Source: Tridacna crocea (Eukaryota; Mollusca; Bivalvia; Cardiida; Cardiidae). From it: a stretch of DNA of 64,000 nt. The stretch lies in contig OX031063.1 in NCBI GenBank assembly GCA_943736015.1, positions 42,796,672 through 42,860,671 of the forward strand. Reading direction: 5' to 3'. Below, piece after piece: positions 55,601-57,529 of the stretch; position 1 is the first letter of the stretch, and each line of letters begins with the position of its first letter. Below the pieces are notes generated by a model. That model made no database searches and was not told where the DNA came from. It saw nothing but the letters and a program-made list of their open reading frames with translations. A program made the translations under genes and the position numbers.

Positions 55601-57249
55601 AAAATGCTGTTAAACAGCATTTTCTCCTTTTTTCCAACATGTTTTCTACCCTTTCCAAATCAGTTTTCAATATTTGATACACATTTATTTTGTCGTCTAC
55701 AAATGCTTTCAATTAGGACAAGTCCAAAATTTTGTCATGTGGTAAAGAGTTAATTCATTTGGAACCATATTCACTTTCTAGACTGTCTTCTCAAAACTTT
55801 TCTAAATTTCAAAGGAAAATGTTTCTGTATAGCCAGAAAAATATGAGGAATTCTCTGTGAAAAGGGGGAGTAATACACGTACATCTGCAAAAAGTATTGC
55901 AGACTGTGCTTGCTGGATGGATCAGAACTTTTTGCATGCCAAAGGATCGTTCTGCCTATGTAAGACAAAACGGATTTTACTGACCCATTATCATGTGGTC
56001 ACTTGCTTGGTATAGTGCATATCACAGACGCCTTCTTTAGTCTGTGTGCTGATCAAATATTTTTACACAAATTTCCTATTCTCTCAAGATATATAAATAT
56101 GGAGTCCAGCAATCCAGGGCTGTCATGGTGCTCTTGTTGAGAACATAACTGATTTGATTGTTTCAAATTAATTGAGTAAATTACTGCTTAAGTCAATCAT
56201 ATCCCTGGTCAAAAAAATAGTATTAATATCTTGAATAAACTTCATTCAAGTTAGAGTGCTTTTATGCTTTTGGGACAGTGCTTCTTTTGGTCTAGCTTAA
56301 CTTGTTACCTTGTTACCTCACCAGAAAATTTTAGACCAGTCCAAATTCAAAACAAATGCAGACAACATATTAAACATGCCTTAAATGGCTTGTTTCTGAA
56401 AGGATACAAAACATTGTGGGAAAAGGAGAAAATGCTGGTAACCAGCATTTTCTCCATTTCCCACCATGTTTTCAAAAGATTCCTTCTTAGGGATTGTTAA
56501 AACTCAGGATTGTGTGGTAAACTGTTAATGCAGCATGTTTTTGTGTACAAGAGCTTTTTATAAAGTAAATTTTCATTCACCTAACAGGTCATAGGTCTGC
56601 AAGTGATGCTTATTTTCCCACTATTATAAGGTTGTTTTAAAGTGTTCTGATAGTTTCACTTGGTACTTAGGACAATAAAGGCTATAGTAAAGAATTAAGG
56701 CTTCTTTGCCTTTTGCCATACAATCTTGGATTTAATAACCCCAAGAAAAAAAGCTTTTTAAGCATTATGGGAAAAGGAGAAAATACTGGTATGCCCAAAA
56801 CAAGTTTTTGAGTCGTGTTTGTTTTGTTGCTGTCTTCAAACAAATTTTGTTGTTTGAATAACCGATTACCATACAATCCCTACTTTTGATGCCCCTAAGA
56901 AAGAAGCCATCAGAAAACATTGTGGGAAAAGGAGAAAATGCTGGTAACCAGCATTTTCTCCTTTTCCCACAATGTTTTCTACCTTTTACAAAACAAATTT
57001 CAAATTTTCGGTCACTTTTATTTTGTGGTCTGCAAATGCTTTCACTTTGGACAAACCTAAAATTTTGTCGATTGGTAATGAGTTAAGAGTTCACCATGTA
57101 CATTCATAATTATCTTATATCTGTTTCTTTCATTTCAGCCTGGTGCCCCTAAATTTCCACCAAAGACATTTATTGTAGATTTGATACATGAACCTGGTAA
57201 CCTGCTCAGATTTGATACTCCGGAGGCGCAGACCTACAAGAAAATATGA
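13600..57249 (+). CDS. ARMC3: ARMC3-like armadillo-repeat protein, complete coding region in 27 exons (spliced)
   Basis: Spliced coding region assembled by eye from GT/AG borders and phase continuity; about 955 codons (963 with an optional 24-nt exon). The start is the ATG opening MGKKVKKDEKPPPDDV, nearly identical to the human ARMC3 N-terminus as I remember it. Residues about 17-600 are successive armadillo repeats (blocks such as EDKIVRRNACMAVGVM, DPDVQKNSIEAL, VKEASTLALANLTTAN). Residues about 660-820 are a low-complexity, charged linker. Residues about 820-955 form the C-terminal EDR1-like (transglutaminase-fold-related) domain, including CSLVRGEYNRAWNEV. Family knowledge: ARMC3 is a ciliary/testis-enriched animal protein without established catalytic activity; human ARMC3 is 872 aa. 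The extra length here is in an insertion near residues 285-345 and in the linker. Introns are 0.3-4 kb and mostly mobile-element sequence. Assignment is confident; individual linker microexons are less so. Confidence 0.93.
13888..14117 (+). mobile_element. TTAA-hairpin MITE, subfamily B
   Basis: Palindrome core GAAATTGCTCGTCACGAGC rather than GAAAATGCTGGTAACCAG; borders TTAACCCTTTACCTAA and TATGGAGTAAAGGGTTAA. Its right TTAA is also the left TTAA of the next copy. Confidence 0.85.
14114..14317 (+). mobile_element. TTAA-hairpin MITE, subfamily A, left palindrome arm deleted
   Basis: TTAACCCTTTATCACACAAT to GTGTGGTAAAGGGTTAA; about 25 bp of the left palindrome arm is missing. Shares its left TTAA with the preceding copy. 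Confidence 0.8.
14978..15095 (+). CDS. ARMC3: ARMC3-like exon 2
   Basis: Acceptor CCCTTTATAG, donor GTAAGT. 118 nt, phase 0 in and 1 out. Encodes FDTLLVESRQAGTVVLML and then a first armadillo helix ending KACEAIYKFVDK, matching the corresponding human segment closely. Confidence 0.93.
15157..15392. mobile_element. Palindromic GCATGCGAAAAGG element
   Basis: Ends TGCAACATGCGAAAAGGGGC and GCCCCTTTTTGTGTGTTGCA are inverted repeats; inside are AGCCTGCGCAGTCCATGCAG and its mirrored partner near 15325. About 235 bp. Same family at 24190, 28311 and 53734. Confidence 0.85.
15490..15650 (-). mobile_element. TTAA-hairpin MITE, decayed
   Basis: Recognisable AAACTGAAAGTATTTGCAGAC and GAAAATGCTAGCTATAAGC; termini lost. 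A second fragment at 15415-15445 repeats the same first motif. Confidence 0.55.
15826..16055 (+). mobile_element. TTAA-hairpin MITE, subfamily A
   Basis: Near-intact '+' copy: TTAACCCATTACCACACAAT to GTGTGGAAAAGAGCTAA, palindrome arms CACTGTGGG / CCCATAGTG. Confidence 0.88.
16700..16905 (+). mobile_element. TTAA-hairpin MITE, decayed
   Basis: Retains CTGGGAAAGAAAGCTTTTGAAA and TTGTCTGCAGATGCTTCTAA; the palindrome is largely destroyed. Confidence 0.55.
17030..17223 (-). mobile_element. TTAA-hairpin MITE, subfamily A, left end lost
   Basis: '-' copy ending TTTGGTAAAGGGAT, about 40 bp upstream of exon 3. Confidence 0.8.
17264..17389 (+). CDS. ARMC3: ARMC3-like exon 3
   Basis: 126 nt between acceptor TTACTTATAG and donor GTAAGC. 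Encodes KQLLDLGAVEHLLALM and EDKIVRRNACMAVGVM, an armadillo repeat. A TTAA-hairpin element ends about 40 bp upstream of the acceptor. Confidence 0.93.
17569..17797 (+). mobile_element. TTAA-hairpin MITE, subfamily B
   Basis: 229 bp. Core GGTGAAATTGCTCGTTATGAGC; both arms carry the subfamily change (AAAAGGTGAAATT / AATTTCACCTTTT). Confidence 0.87.
17802..18054. repeat. 42-bp minisatellite, about six copies
   Basis: Unit contains TATAGACCTATGTCAACC and TGAGCAATACACATCTGC; the last four copies are almost identical, the first two carry TTATAGATC. Each unit is 14 codons long, so one - strand frame stays open through it. Confidence 0.95.
18150..18236 (+). repeat. Repeat family 3 fragment (CATCACAGAGATG type)
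   Basis: Contains TGACTTGCTTGACATAATGC and CCCTTTTGCCAGAGCATGGC, shared with 55370-55445 and 61513-61604. Confidence 0.7.
18354..18573 (-). mobile_element. TTAA-hairpin MITE, subfamily A
   Basis: '-' copy; arms carry matched GGGAAAAGAAGAAAATGC / GCATTTTCTTCTTTTCCC, a mirrored change from the family's GGAG. Confidence 0.85.
19013..19368 (+). mobile_element. Two adjacent decayed TTAA-hairpin MITEs
   Basis: First (19013-19143) has lost its palindrome; second (19145-19368) retains a shortened palindrome GAGAATTGCTGTAACCAGC. Both '+'. Confidence 0.65.
19447..19518 (+). CDS. ARMC3: ARMC3-like exon 4
   Basis: 72 nt, phase 1 in and 1 out, acceptor CTTTCTGCGCAG, donor GTAACT. Encodes EVRKYLRKQEATYLALVN, aligned with the human segment containing NDVKKLLRELDVM. 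Confidence 0.9.
19638..19847 (+). mobile_element. TTAA-hairpin MITE, subfamily A, palindrome tip deleted
   Basis: Borders intact, palindrome centre reduced to GAAAATGTTGTTTCCCACAA; starts 120 bp after exon 4. Confidence 0.85.
20614..20789 (+). CDS. ARMC3: ARMC3-like exon 5
   Basis: 176 nt, acceptor CTTAAAACAG, donor GTAAAT, phase 1 in and 0 out. Encodes CHEFAALALSNMATEFSSK and GGIEPLVRCLASHDPDVQK, strongly conserved with human ARMC3. Confidence 0.94.
20841..21068 (+). mobile_element. TTAA-hairpin MITE with privately mirrored palindrome
   Basis: Arms read AAACCATTGAGGGAAAAGG and CCTTTTCCCTCAATGGTTT with core ATGCTGCTAAGCAGCAT. Several of these differences from consensus occur at matching positions in both arms. 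Confidence 0.88.
21344..21574 (-). mobile_element. TTAA-hairpin MITE, subfamily A
   Basis: '-' copy with borders CTAACTCTTTACCAG and TAAAAAGTTAA. Confidence 0.8.
21849..21975 (+). CDS. ARMC3: ARMC3-like exon 6
   Basis: 127 nt, acceptor AATATTTAG, donor GTAACA, phase 0 in and 1 out. Encodes DYQTRAAIREVDGLGPML then LLKSEYAVVQKLALLAL (human LLKSEYPVIQLLAL). Confidence 0.94.
21986..22264 (+). mobile_element. TTAA-hairpin MITE abutting exon 6
   Basis: Begins about 10 bp after the exon 6 donor and carries a 50-bp internal insertion or rearrangement in its right flank. Confidence 0.75.
22308..22535 (-). mobile_element. TTAA-hairpin MITE, subfamily C
   Basis: Ends TTAACCCTTTCCCAAACAAC and TGTTTGGAAAAGGGTTAA; core GAGAAATTGCTCATTACGAGC; flank GAAAGAGTTTGCAGAAGAC. 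Confidence 0.88.
23145..23284 (+). CDS. ARMC3: ARMC3-like exon 7
   Basis: 140 nt, acceptor TATATTTACAG, donor GTAGAA, phase 1 in and 0 out. Encodes NRGNLRELEAITKLIDFV and EWNDLHTMAVMVLSNLLEDV, matching the human block with NDLHIEALAVIANCLEDM. Confidence 0.93.
23363..23596 (+). mobile_element. TTAA-hairpin MITE in a four-copy run (1)
   Basis: Interrupts the left end of another copy (TTAACCCTTTACAACACAATG at 23337). Ends GGTGGTAAAGGTTTAA, which also starts the next copy. Confidence 0.87.
23593..23794 (+). mobile_element. TTAA-hairpin MITE in a four-copy run (2)
   Basis: Lacks about 25 bp of its left end but keeps a full palindrome; ends TTTGGTAAAGAGTTAA. Confidence 0.82.
23791..23942 (+). mobile_element. 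TTAA-hairpin MITE in a four-copy run (3), decayed
   Basis: TTAACCACACAAATTGCAATGA to AAAGAATTAA, palindrome lost. Confidence 0.6.
23951..24172 (+). mobile_element. TTAA-hairpin MITE in a four-copy run (4)
   Basis: TTAACCTATTATCAAACAAT to TTTGGTAATGAGTTAA; palindrome right arm shortened. Confidence 0.85.
24190..24440. mobile_element. Palindromic GCATGCGAAAAGG element
   Basis: ATGGCCTGCGAAAAGGGGCAT to TTCCCGTGCTGCAATCCAT with CAGCCTGGGCAGTCTGTGCA inside; second copy of the family at 15157. Confidence 0.82.
24542..24686 (+). CDS. ARMC3: ARMC3-like exon 8
   Basis: 145 nt, acceptor TCTACTTACAG, donor GTACGT, phase 0 in and 1 out. Encodes LIKETGGLKRLVALI then a Gly/Lys/Pro-rich insertion (KGAKGAPDKGGKGSR) that has no counterpart in the human protein as I recall it, where the armadillo repeat continues directly. 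Confidence 0.9.
24776..25004 (+). mobile_element. TTAA-hairpin MITE, subfamily A
   Basis: Exactly 229 bp; left border TTAT, right GAGTTAA; perfect palindrome arms CACTGTGGG / CCCACAGTG. Confidence 0.9.
25860..26080 (+). mobile_element. TTAA-hairpin MITE, diverged
   Basis: TTAATCTTTTACCTCAAAGT to TTTGGTAAAGAATAA. Confidence 0.75.
26207..26435 (-). mobile_element. TTAA-hairpin MITE, subfamily A
   Basis: Exactly 229 bp '-' copy, TTAA at both ends. Confidence 0.9.
26563..26586 (+). CDS. ARMC3: Candidate 24-nt cassette microexon of the ARMC3-like gene
   Basis: Between AACTATTACAG and donor GTAATA lie 24 nt, phase 1 in and 1 out, adding DYMAGQS within the Lys-rich insertion. Skipping it also keeps frame, so it is either a cassette exon or a chance match. 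Not included in the 955-codon count. Confidence 0.45.
27297..27413 (+). CDS. ARMC3: ARMC3-like exon 9
   Basis: 117 nt, phase 1 in and 1 out, donor GTAAGC. Encodes SKKQESADSTEPPPGEAI, the end of the insertion, then LPDVKMCAAKAIARSARS, which rejoins the armadillo fold (human IPDIQKNAAKAITKAA). The acceptor AAGCAG is a NAGNAG tandem site; using the first AG would add one Ala codon. Confidence 0.92.
28150..28302 (+). CDS. ARMC3: ARMC3-like exon 10
   Basis: 153 nt, acceptor TTAAATTTCAG, donor GTATAT, phase 1 in and 1 out. Encodes VENRKILHEQETEKMLIHLL (human ENRKLFHEQEVEKCLVALL). A palindromic element begins only about 8 bp after the donor. Confidence 0.93.
28311..28513. mobile_element. Palindromic GCATGCGAAAAGG element abutting exon 10
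   Basis: Starts about 8 bp after the exon 10 donor: GCGTGCAACATGCGAAAAAGG to CCCCTTTTCCCATGTTGCA. Intron splicing begins essentially inside it. Confidence 0.82.
28567..28795 (+). mobile_element. TTAA-hairpin MITE with mirrored arms
   Basis: 229 bp; arms CACTGTAGGAAAAGG and TTTCCTACAGTG share the same G-to-A / C-to-T mirrored change. Confidence 0.88.
28884..29112 (-). mobile_element. TTAA-hairpin MITE with mirrored arms
   Basis: Exactly 229 bp; arms CATTGCAGGAAAAGG / CCTTTTCCTGCAATG carry mirrored changes. Confidence 0.9.
29459..29651 (-). mobile_element. TTAA-hairpin MITE with deletion
   Basis: TTAACCCATTACCAAACGAC to GTGTGGTAATTGGTTAA; about 36 bp of left flank deleted. Confidence 0.85.
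29850..29958 (+). CDS. ARMC3: ARMC3-like exon 11
   Basis: 109 nt, acceptor ATTTTTTAG, donor GTATGA, phase 1 in and 2 out. Encodes GMQPLIKMVSSDNGNVKEAS and TLALANLTTANTNN; human has AALALANLTTCNPANAN. Confidence 0.93.
30294..30400. mobile_element. Foldback element, 107 bp
   Basis: TTTGAGATAA and TTATCTCAAA ends; long imperfect arms containing TTTTATTAAACTC and GAAAATGTTATTAAGC, centre CCGCCAAGG. Confidence 0.8.
30484..30707 (+). mobile_element. TTAA-hairpin MITE, diverged
   Basis: TTAAACATTCACTGCATAAT to TTTGGTTAAGAATTAA. Confidence 0.75.
31196..31430 (+). mobile_element. TTAA-hairpin MITE, diverged
   Basis: TTAACCCTTTACCAAATAAT to TTTTGGTAAAAGGTTCAA; arms GTGTGACAAGAAGAAAATGC / GCATCTTCTTCAATTCACAC. 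Confidence 0.8.
31780..31956 (+). CDS. ARMC3: ARMC3-like exon 12
   Basis: 177 nt, acceptor TTCTTTCAG, donor GTAAGT, phase 2 in and 2 out. Encodes GIEPLINCLVDSREEAVANA and ACVLTNLAQIEVLR, followed by GVVRALIEPLNSK; a clear armadillo repeat matching human GIDPLINLLSSKRDGAIANA. Confidence 0.94.
32251..32425 (+). mobile_element. TTAA-hairpin MITE, truncated
   Basis: TTAATCTTTTACCACACAAT with decayed palindrome and no right terminus. Confidence 0.65.
32517..32589 (+). CDS. ARMC3: ARMC3-like exon 13
   Basis: 73 nt, acceptor CATATTTCAG, donor GTAAAT, phase 2 in and 0 out. Encodes NTVVQSKVALAVAAFVCDAD (human NTVVQSKAALAVTATACDVE). Confidence 0.94.
32821..33056 (+). mobile_element. TTAA-hairpin MITE, diverged
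   Basis: TTAACCTTTTGCCACACAAC to GTGTGGCAAAGAGTTAA: even the terminal change (TTGCCACAC / GTGTGGCAA) is mirrored. Confidence 0.85.
33200..33336 (+). CDS. ARMC3: ARMC3-like exon 14
   Basis: 137 nt, acceptor GCTCTTTCAG, donor GTGAGT, phase 0 in and 2 out. Encodes DGLSPLIALLRSCNDEVRRN and TAWAVTVCAVDEPTAIE, the last canonical armadillo repeat. Confidence 0.94.
33496..33722 (-). mobile_element. TTAA-hairpin MITE, decayed
   Basis: TTAACTCTTTACCAGACAAA to TTTAGTGCAGG; palindrome decayed. Confidence 0.65.
33755..33938 (-). mobile_element. tRNA-derived SINE
   Basis: Read on the - strand: A box TAGCTCAGTTTGGTAGCG and B box GGTTCAATTCC, followed by a body of about 110 bp. Unrelated in body to the SINE at 3264. 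Confidence 0.8.
34033..34261 (+). mobile_element. TTAA-hairpin MITE next to exon 15 acceptor
   Basis: Exactly 229 bp with TTAA at both ends; its right end is 28 bp before exon 15, so it supplies sequence near the branch point. Confidence 0.9.
34290..34414 (+). CDS. ARMC3: ARMC3-like exon 15
   Basis: 125 nt, acceptor TTTTTCCAG, donor GTAAGT, phase 2 in and 1 out. Encodes FAEAALQKLLDSNLSAKYA (human FSEAAYNKLLNNNLSLKYS). A TTAA-hairpin element ends 28 bp upstream of the exon, inside the likely polypyrimidine/branch region. Confidence 0.94.
34460..34594 (-). mobile_element. TTAA-hairpin MITE half copy cut at the palindrome centre
   Basis: Left terminus and left arm present up to GGAGAAAATG, then unrelated sequence starting at the centre of the hairpin. 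Confidence 0.82.
34704..34842 (+). CDS. ARMC3: ARMC3-like exon 16
   Basis: 139 nt, acceptor TATCCATAG, donor GTAAGT, phase 1 in and 2 out. Encodes NFIENGFYDVGQLRPETKFL (human NIINDGFYDYGRINPGTKLL) and ends IILINAKPE. Confidence 0.93.
34855..35083 (-). mobile_element. TTAA-hairpin MITE
   Basis: 229-bp '-' copy beginning 12 bp after the exon 16 donor. Confidence 0.87.
35155..35383 (+). mobile_element. TTAA-hairpin MITE
   Basis: 229-bp '+' copy with borders TCTAACCCATAACCAC and GGGTAATGGGTTAA. Confidence 0.87.
35525..35746 (-). mobile_element. TTAA-hairpin MITE
   Basis: TTAACCCTTTCCCAAAACG to TTTAGTAAAGGGTTAA, '-' copy with GTTTCCAGCAGGGTAGG flank. Confidence 0.87.
36436..36543 (+). CDS. ARMC3: ARMC3-like exon 17 (start of linker)
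   Basis: 108 nt, acceptor GATTGTTTCAG, donor GTAAAT, phase 2 in and 2 out. Encodes a Ser/Thr/Gln/Lys-rich stretch (ALSQTQSQTEIDLKQDTSK). Its counterpart in human is also a Ser/Lys-rich linker, so identity is weak but position and phase fit. Confidence 0.82.
36544..38187. other. Intron sequence without recognised intact element
   Basis: Only a decayed GATCAGACT hairpin at about 36920-36970. No exon with good borders and phase was found here. Confidence 0.5.
38188..38417 (-). mobile_element. TTAA-hairpin MITE
   Basis: TTAACTGTTTACCAAATGAC to TTTGGGAAAGGGTTAA. Confidence 0.86.
38655..38870 (-). mobile_element. TTAA-hairpin MITE, decayed
   Basis: ACTAACCCTTAACTAGACAA with AAGTGAAAGTATTTG and weak palindrome remnants. 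Confidence 0.55.
39784..39834 (+). CDS. ARMC3: ARMC3-like exon 18, 51-nt linker exon
   Basis: Acceptor TTTCTTTTTCACAG is strong; donor GTAGGT. 51 nt, phase 2 in and 2 out, encoding IIRKDHFVHKESARGS. Phase-neutral, so it may be alternatively included. Confidence 0.7.
39934..40162 (-). mobile_element. TTAA-hairpin MITE
   Basis: 229-bp '-' copy; starts about 100 bp after exon 18. Confidence 0.86.
40464..40508 (+). CDS. ARMC3: ARMC3-like exon 19, 45-nt linker exon (candidate)
   Basis: Acceptor CCTTTTTCAATAG, donor GTGAAA. 45 nt, phase 2 in and 2 out, encoding SFDVFNHAQNACIT. The donor is weaker than its neighbours. Confidence 0.5.
40689..40902 (+). mobile_element. TTAA-hairpin MITE, left of a pair
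   Basis: TTGAACTCTTTACCACACAAT to TTTGGTAAAGAGTTAA. The final TTAA is shared with the next copy. Confidence 0.83.
40899..41127 (+). mobile_element. TTAA-hairpin MITE, right of a pair
   Basis: Exactly 229 bp, sharing its left TTAA with the preceding copy. Confidence 0.88.
41428..41655 (-). mobile_element. TTAA-hairpin MITE
   Basis: TTAACTCTTTACCAAACAAC to GTGTGGTAAATGATTGA. Confidence 0.83.
41874..41885 (+). CDS. ARMC3: ARMC3-like exon 20, 12-nt microexon (candidate)
   Basis: Between TATTTCTGCAG and GTAAGT lie exactly 12 nt, phase 2 in and 2 out, adding a four-residue step (reads P-P-H-S when joined). Both splice signals are near consensus. Confidence 0.55.
42361..42588 (+). mobile_element. 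TTAA-hairpin MITE, subfamily A, reference copy
   Basis: Reference for the family. Begins TTAACCCTTTACCACACAAT and ends TTTGGTAATGGGTTAA, so TTAA flanks the element and the ends are inverted repeats. Left flank carries GACGCCCCTGAGAAAGAAGCC; a central palindrome of about 67 bp reads GGAAAAGGAGAAAATGC then CTGGTAACCAG then its complement; the right flank carries TTTTGTCGTCTGCAAATGC. No coding capacity. Intact length is 229 bp in many copies. Known family logic: TTAA target duplication and C-rich termini are typical of piggyBac-type transposons; this copy is therefore a non-autonomous derivative (inference). '+' orientation in this annotation means this order of flanks. Confidence 0.9.
43833..43844 (+). 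CDS. ARMC3: ARMC3-like exon 21, 12-nt microexon (candidate)
   Basis: Between GTGCTTGCAG and GTAAGT lie exactly 12 nt, phase 2 in and 2 out, adding H-S-P plus a junction codon. The second 12-nt exon in the same linker. Confidence 0.55.
45081..45309 (-). mobile_element. TTAA-hairpin MITE
   Basis: Exactly 229 bp '-' copy; core ATGCTGGATACCAGCAT; ends 82 bp before exon 22. Confidence 0.9.
45391..45435 (+). CDS. ARMC3: ARMC3-like exon 22, 45-nt linker exon
   Basis: Acceptor TTAATTTGCAG, donor GTGAGA. 45 nt, phase 2 in and 2 out, encoding GRRASLIDNSLTSV. Contains an RRAS motif of the kind recognised by basophilic kinases (inference). Confidence 0.65.
45753..45983 (-). mobile_element. TTAA-hairpin MITE
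   Basis: TTAACTTTTTACCAAACGAC to TTTGTGAAAGGGTTAA. Confidence 0.87.
46574..46802 (+). mobile_element. TTAA-hairpin MITE
   Basis: Exactly 229 bp '+' copy, TTAA at both ends. Confidence 0.9.
47570..47763. mobile_element. Foldback MITE, 194 bp, with perfect central palindrome
   Basis: Ends GGGTCCATATTCACCAACC and GGTTGGTGAATACAGACCC are inverted; the centre AACCAATTGGTT lies in a long perfect palindrome containing TGATTGGCTAAACC and its complement. A partial second copy lies at the window end. Confidence 0.88.
48325..48749 (+). repeat. Recent tandem duplication, two copies of 211 bp
   Basis: Copy 1 48325-48535, copy 2 48536-48749; only about four substitutions or one-base shifts separate them (for example GTACTGAGAT versus GTACTGTGAT). 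Confidence 0.95.
49075..49240. mobile_element. Foldback element, 166 bp
   Basis: Perfect 15-bp ends AATAATCTTCTTTCT / AGAAAGAAGATTATT; internal inverted pair TCAATAAACCACA / TGTGGTTTATTGA. Confidence 0.87.
49556..49765 (+). CDS. ARMC3: ARMC3-like exon 23
   Basis: 210 nt, acceptor TATATATCAG, donor GTAAGA, phase 2 in and 2 out. Encodes a Glu/Lys/Gln-rich helix (KQQEREEKQKEEELQAQLQ), then YDPPCDPTLLKYMDEVMEKI leading into the EDR1-like domain. Human has a KKEEEKVKEEEE stretch and PPSDPDFSMYVYEVTKSI at the same place. Confidence 0.93.
49850..50010 (-). mobile_element. TTAA-hairpin MITE, decayed
   Basis: GAAAGTGCTGGTAACTGGC core and right end TTGTGGTAAAGGGTTA; left end lost. Confidence 0.6.
50331..50559 (+). 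mobile_element. TTAA-hairpin MITE
   Basis: 229 bp, TTAACTCTTAACCACACAAT to TTTGATAAAGAGTAA; ends 71 bp before exon 24. Confidence 0.86.
50630..50792 (+). CDS. ARMC3: ARMC3-like exon 24 (EDR1-like domain)
   Basis: 163 nt, acceptor CAAATTTCAG, donor GTAGGT, phase 2 in and 0 out. Encodes FVAEKMGGSIERGQLSNFGW and FELKNNVIPLGKIKFGIHVH, nearly identical in pattern to human YVAEKMGGKIPKEKLPDFSW and FQLKSNVIPIGHVKKGIFYH. Confidence 0.96.
51091..51319 (+). mobile_element. TTAA-hairpin MITE with mirrored arms
   Basis: Exactly 229 bp; arms CACTGTTGGAAAAGG / CCTTTTCCAACAGTG carry a mirrored G-to-T / C-to-A change. Confidence 0.92.
51325..51650. mobile_element. Two decayed TTAA-hairpin MITEs
   Basis: A '+' relic around 51325-51475 and a '-' relic from TGAACTCTTTACCAAACAAC at about 51473. 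Confidence 0.55.
51701..51918 (+). mobile_element. TTAA-hairpin MITE, left end altered
   Basis: Full palindrome and right end TTTGGTAATGAGTTAA; left terminus replaced by AAAGGTTGTTCC. Confidence 0.8.
52240..52335 (+). CDS. ARMC3: ARMC3-like exon 25 (EDR1-like domain core)
   Basis: 96 nt, acceptor GAATTTTCAG, donor GTAAGT, phase 0 in and 0 out. Encodes LADKIAVSCSLVRGEYNRAW then NEVLLPEQDYT; human ADRIGIGCSLVRGEYGRAW. The conserved Cys before SLVRGEY corresponds to the position of the nucleophile in transglutaminase-like folds; catalysis is not established for this family. Confidence 0.96.
52499..52649 (-). mobile_element. TTAA-hairpin MITE half copy cut at the palindrome centre
   Basis: Left half runs to ATGCTGGTAACCA and stops at the hairpin tip; a second decayed '-' copy follows at about 52720-52920. 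Confidence 0.8.
53386..53418 (+). CDS. ARMC3: ARMC3-like exon 26, 33-nt exon (candidate)
   Basis: Between CATTTTCAG and GTAAGT lie 33 nt, phase 0 in and 0 out, encoding LEDTLFAFSPT. Fits the variable loop between NEVLLPEQDYT and PGAPKFPP, where human has NDSRKGVIGG. Confidence 0.65.
53734..54000. mobile_element. Palindromic GCATGCGAAAAGG element
   Basis: TTTGCAGCACGGAAAAAGGG to CCCTTTTTGTGTCTCGCAGG with AGCATGCGCAGTCCGCACAG inside. Confidence 0.82.
54186..54410 (-). mobile_element. TTAA-hairpin MITE, subfamily B
   Basis: TTAACCTTTTACCCCATAAG to ATGGAGTAAAGGGTTAA; arms GTGGCAAAAGGTGAAATT / AATTTCACCTTTTGCCAC, perfectly mirrored. Confidence 0.9.
54511..54739 (-). mobile_element. TTAA-hairpin MITE
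   Basis: Exactly 229 bp '-' copy. Confidence 0.88.
55008..55231 (-). mobile_element. TTAA-hairpin MITE, subfamily C
   Basis: TTAACCCTTTCCCAAAAGAC to TGTTTGGGAAAGGGTTAA; core GAAATTGCTCATGAGCAATTTC is a spacer-free palindrome. Confidence 0.9.
55245..55445 (+). repeat. Repeat family 3, most complete copy
   Basis: CAGTCTGCACAGGCTGACAT, GCATGGCAAGGAACCGTTCT, and TGCATCACGGAGATGCATTA in this order. Serves as an approximate empty-site reference for the MITE insertion at 61257. A third copy lies at about 55890-56040. Confidence 0.7.
55524..55753 (+). mobile_element. TTAA-hairpin MITE
   Basis: TTAACTCTTTGCCACACAAT to GTGGTAAAGAGTTAA; core ATGCTGTTAAACAGCAT, a mirrored variant. Confidence 0.87.
56297..56528 (-). 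mobile_element. TTAA-hairpin MITE
   Basis: Left end TTAACTTGTTACC partly duplicated; right end GTGTGGTAAACTGTTAA. Confidence 0.78.
56858..57086 (+). mobile_element. TTAA-hairpin MITE before the last exon
   Basis: Exactly 229 bp; ends 52 bp upstream of exon 27. Confidence 0.88.
57139..57249 (+). CDS. ARMC3: ARMC3-like exon 27 (terminal exon)
   Basis: Acceptor TTTCATTTCAG, phase 0 in. 36 codons and TGA, encoding KTFIVDLIHEPGNLLRFDT and ending AQTYKKI; human ends MYVIDLMFHPGGLMKL...ADLYRFI. A hairpin element ends 52 bp upstream. Confidence 0.95.
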   Translation, partial: PGAPKFPPKTFIVDLIHEPGNLLRFDTPEAQTYKKI

Positions 57250-57463
57250 TGTTATTCAGGAACCTGTGTTTATCATATTCAACATTAATTTTGTTGTCAG
57301 ATCTGTTCTTTTTGTAAAGTTTTATACAAAAATTGTATATATGCTATATATTTATGTTTTGTTAAAGAATAATGAAAATTTACCCATAGACTGATAGACA
57401 AGTCAGCTTCTGTTTCTGTCAAGTCAGGGATCACACAGGATCCCTGGTCAGGTGGATTTGTCA

Positions 57464-57469
57464 AATAAA
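57464..57469 (+). terminator. Candidate polyadenylation signal AATAAA of the ARMC3-like gene
   Basis: First AATAAA downstream of the TGA at 57249 (about 215 nt of 3' UTR). A hairpin-element half copy starts shortly after. Position is typical; no transcript evidence. Confidence 0.5.
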
Positions 57470-57529
57470 ACATTTGGAACAAACTCTGTATAACCTTTTG
57501 CTTGTTACAACTGCTTCCTGCGTGACAAA

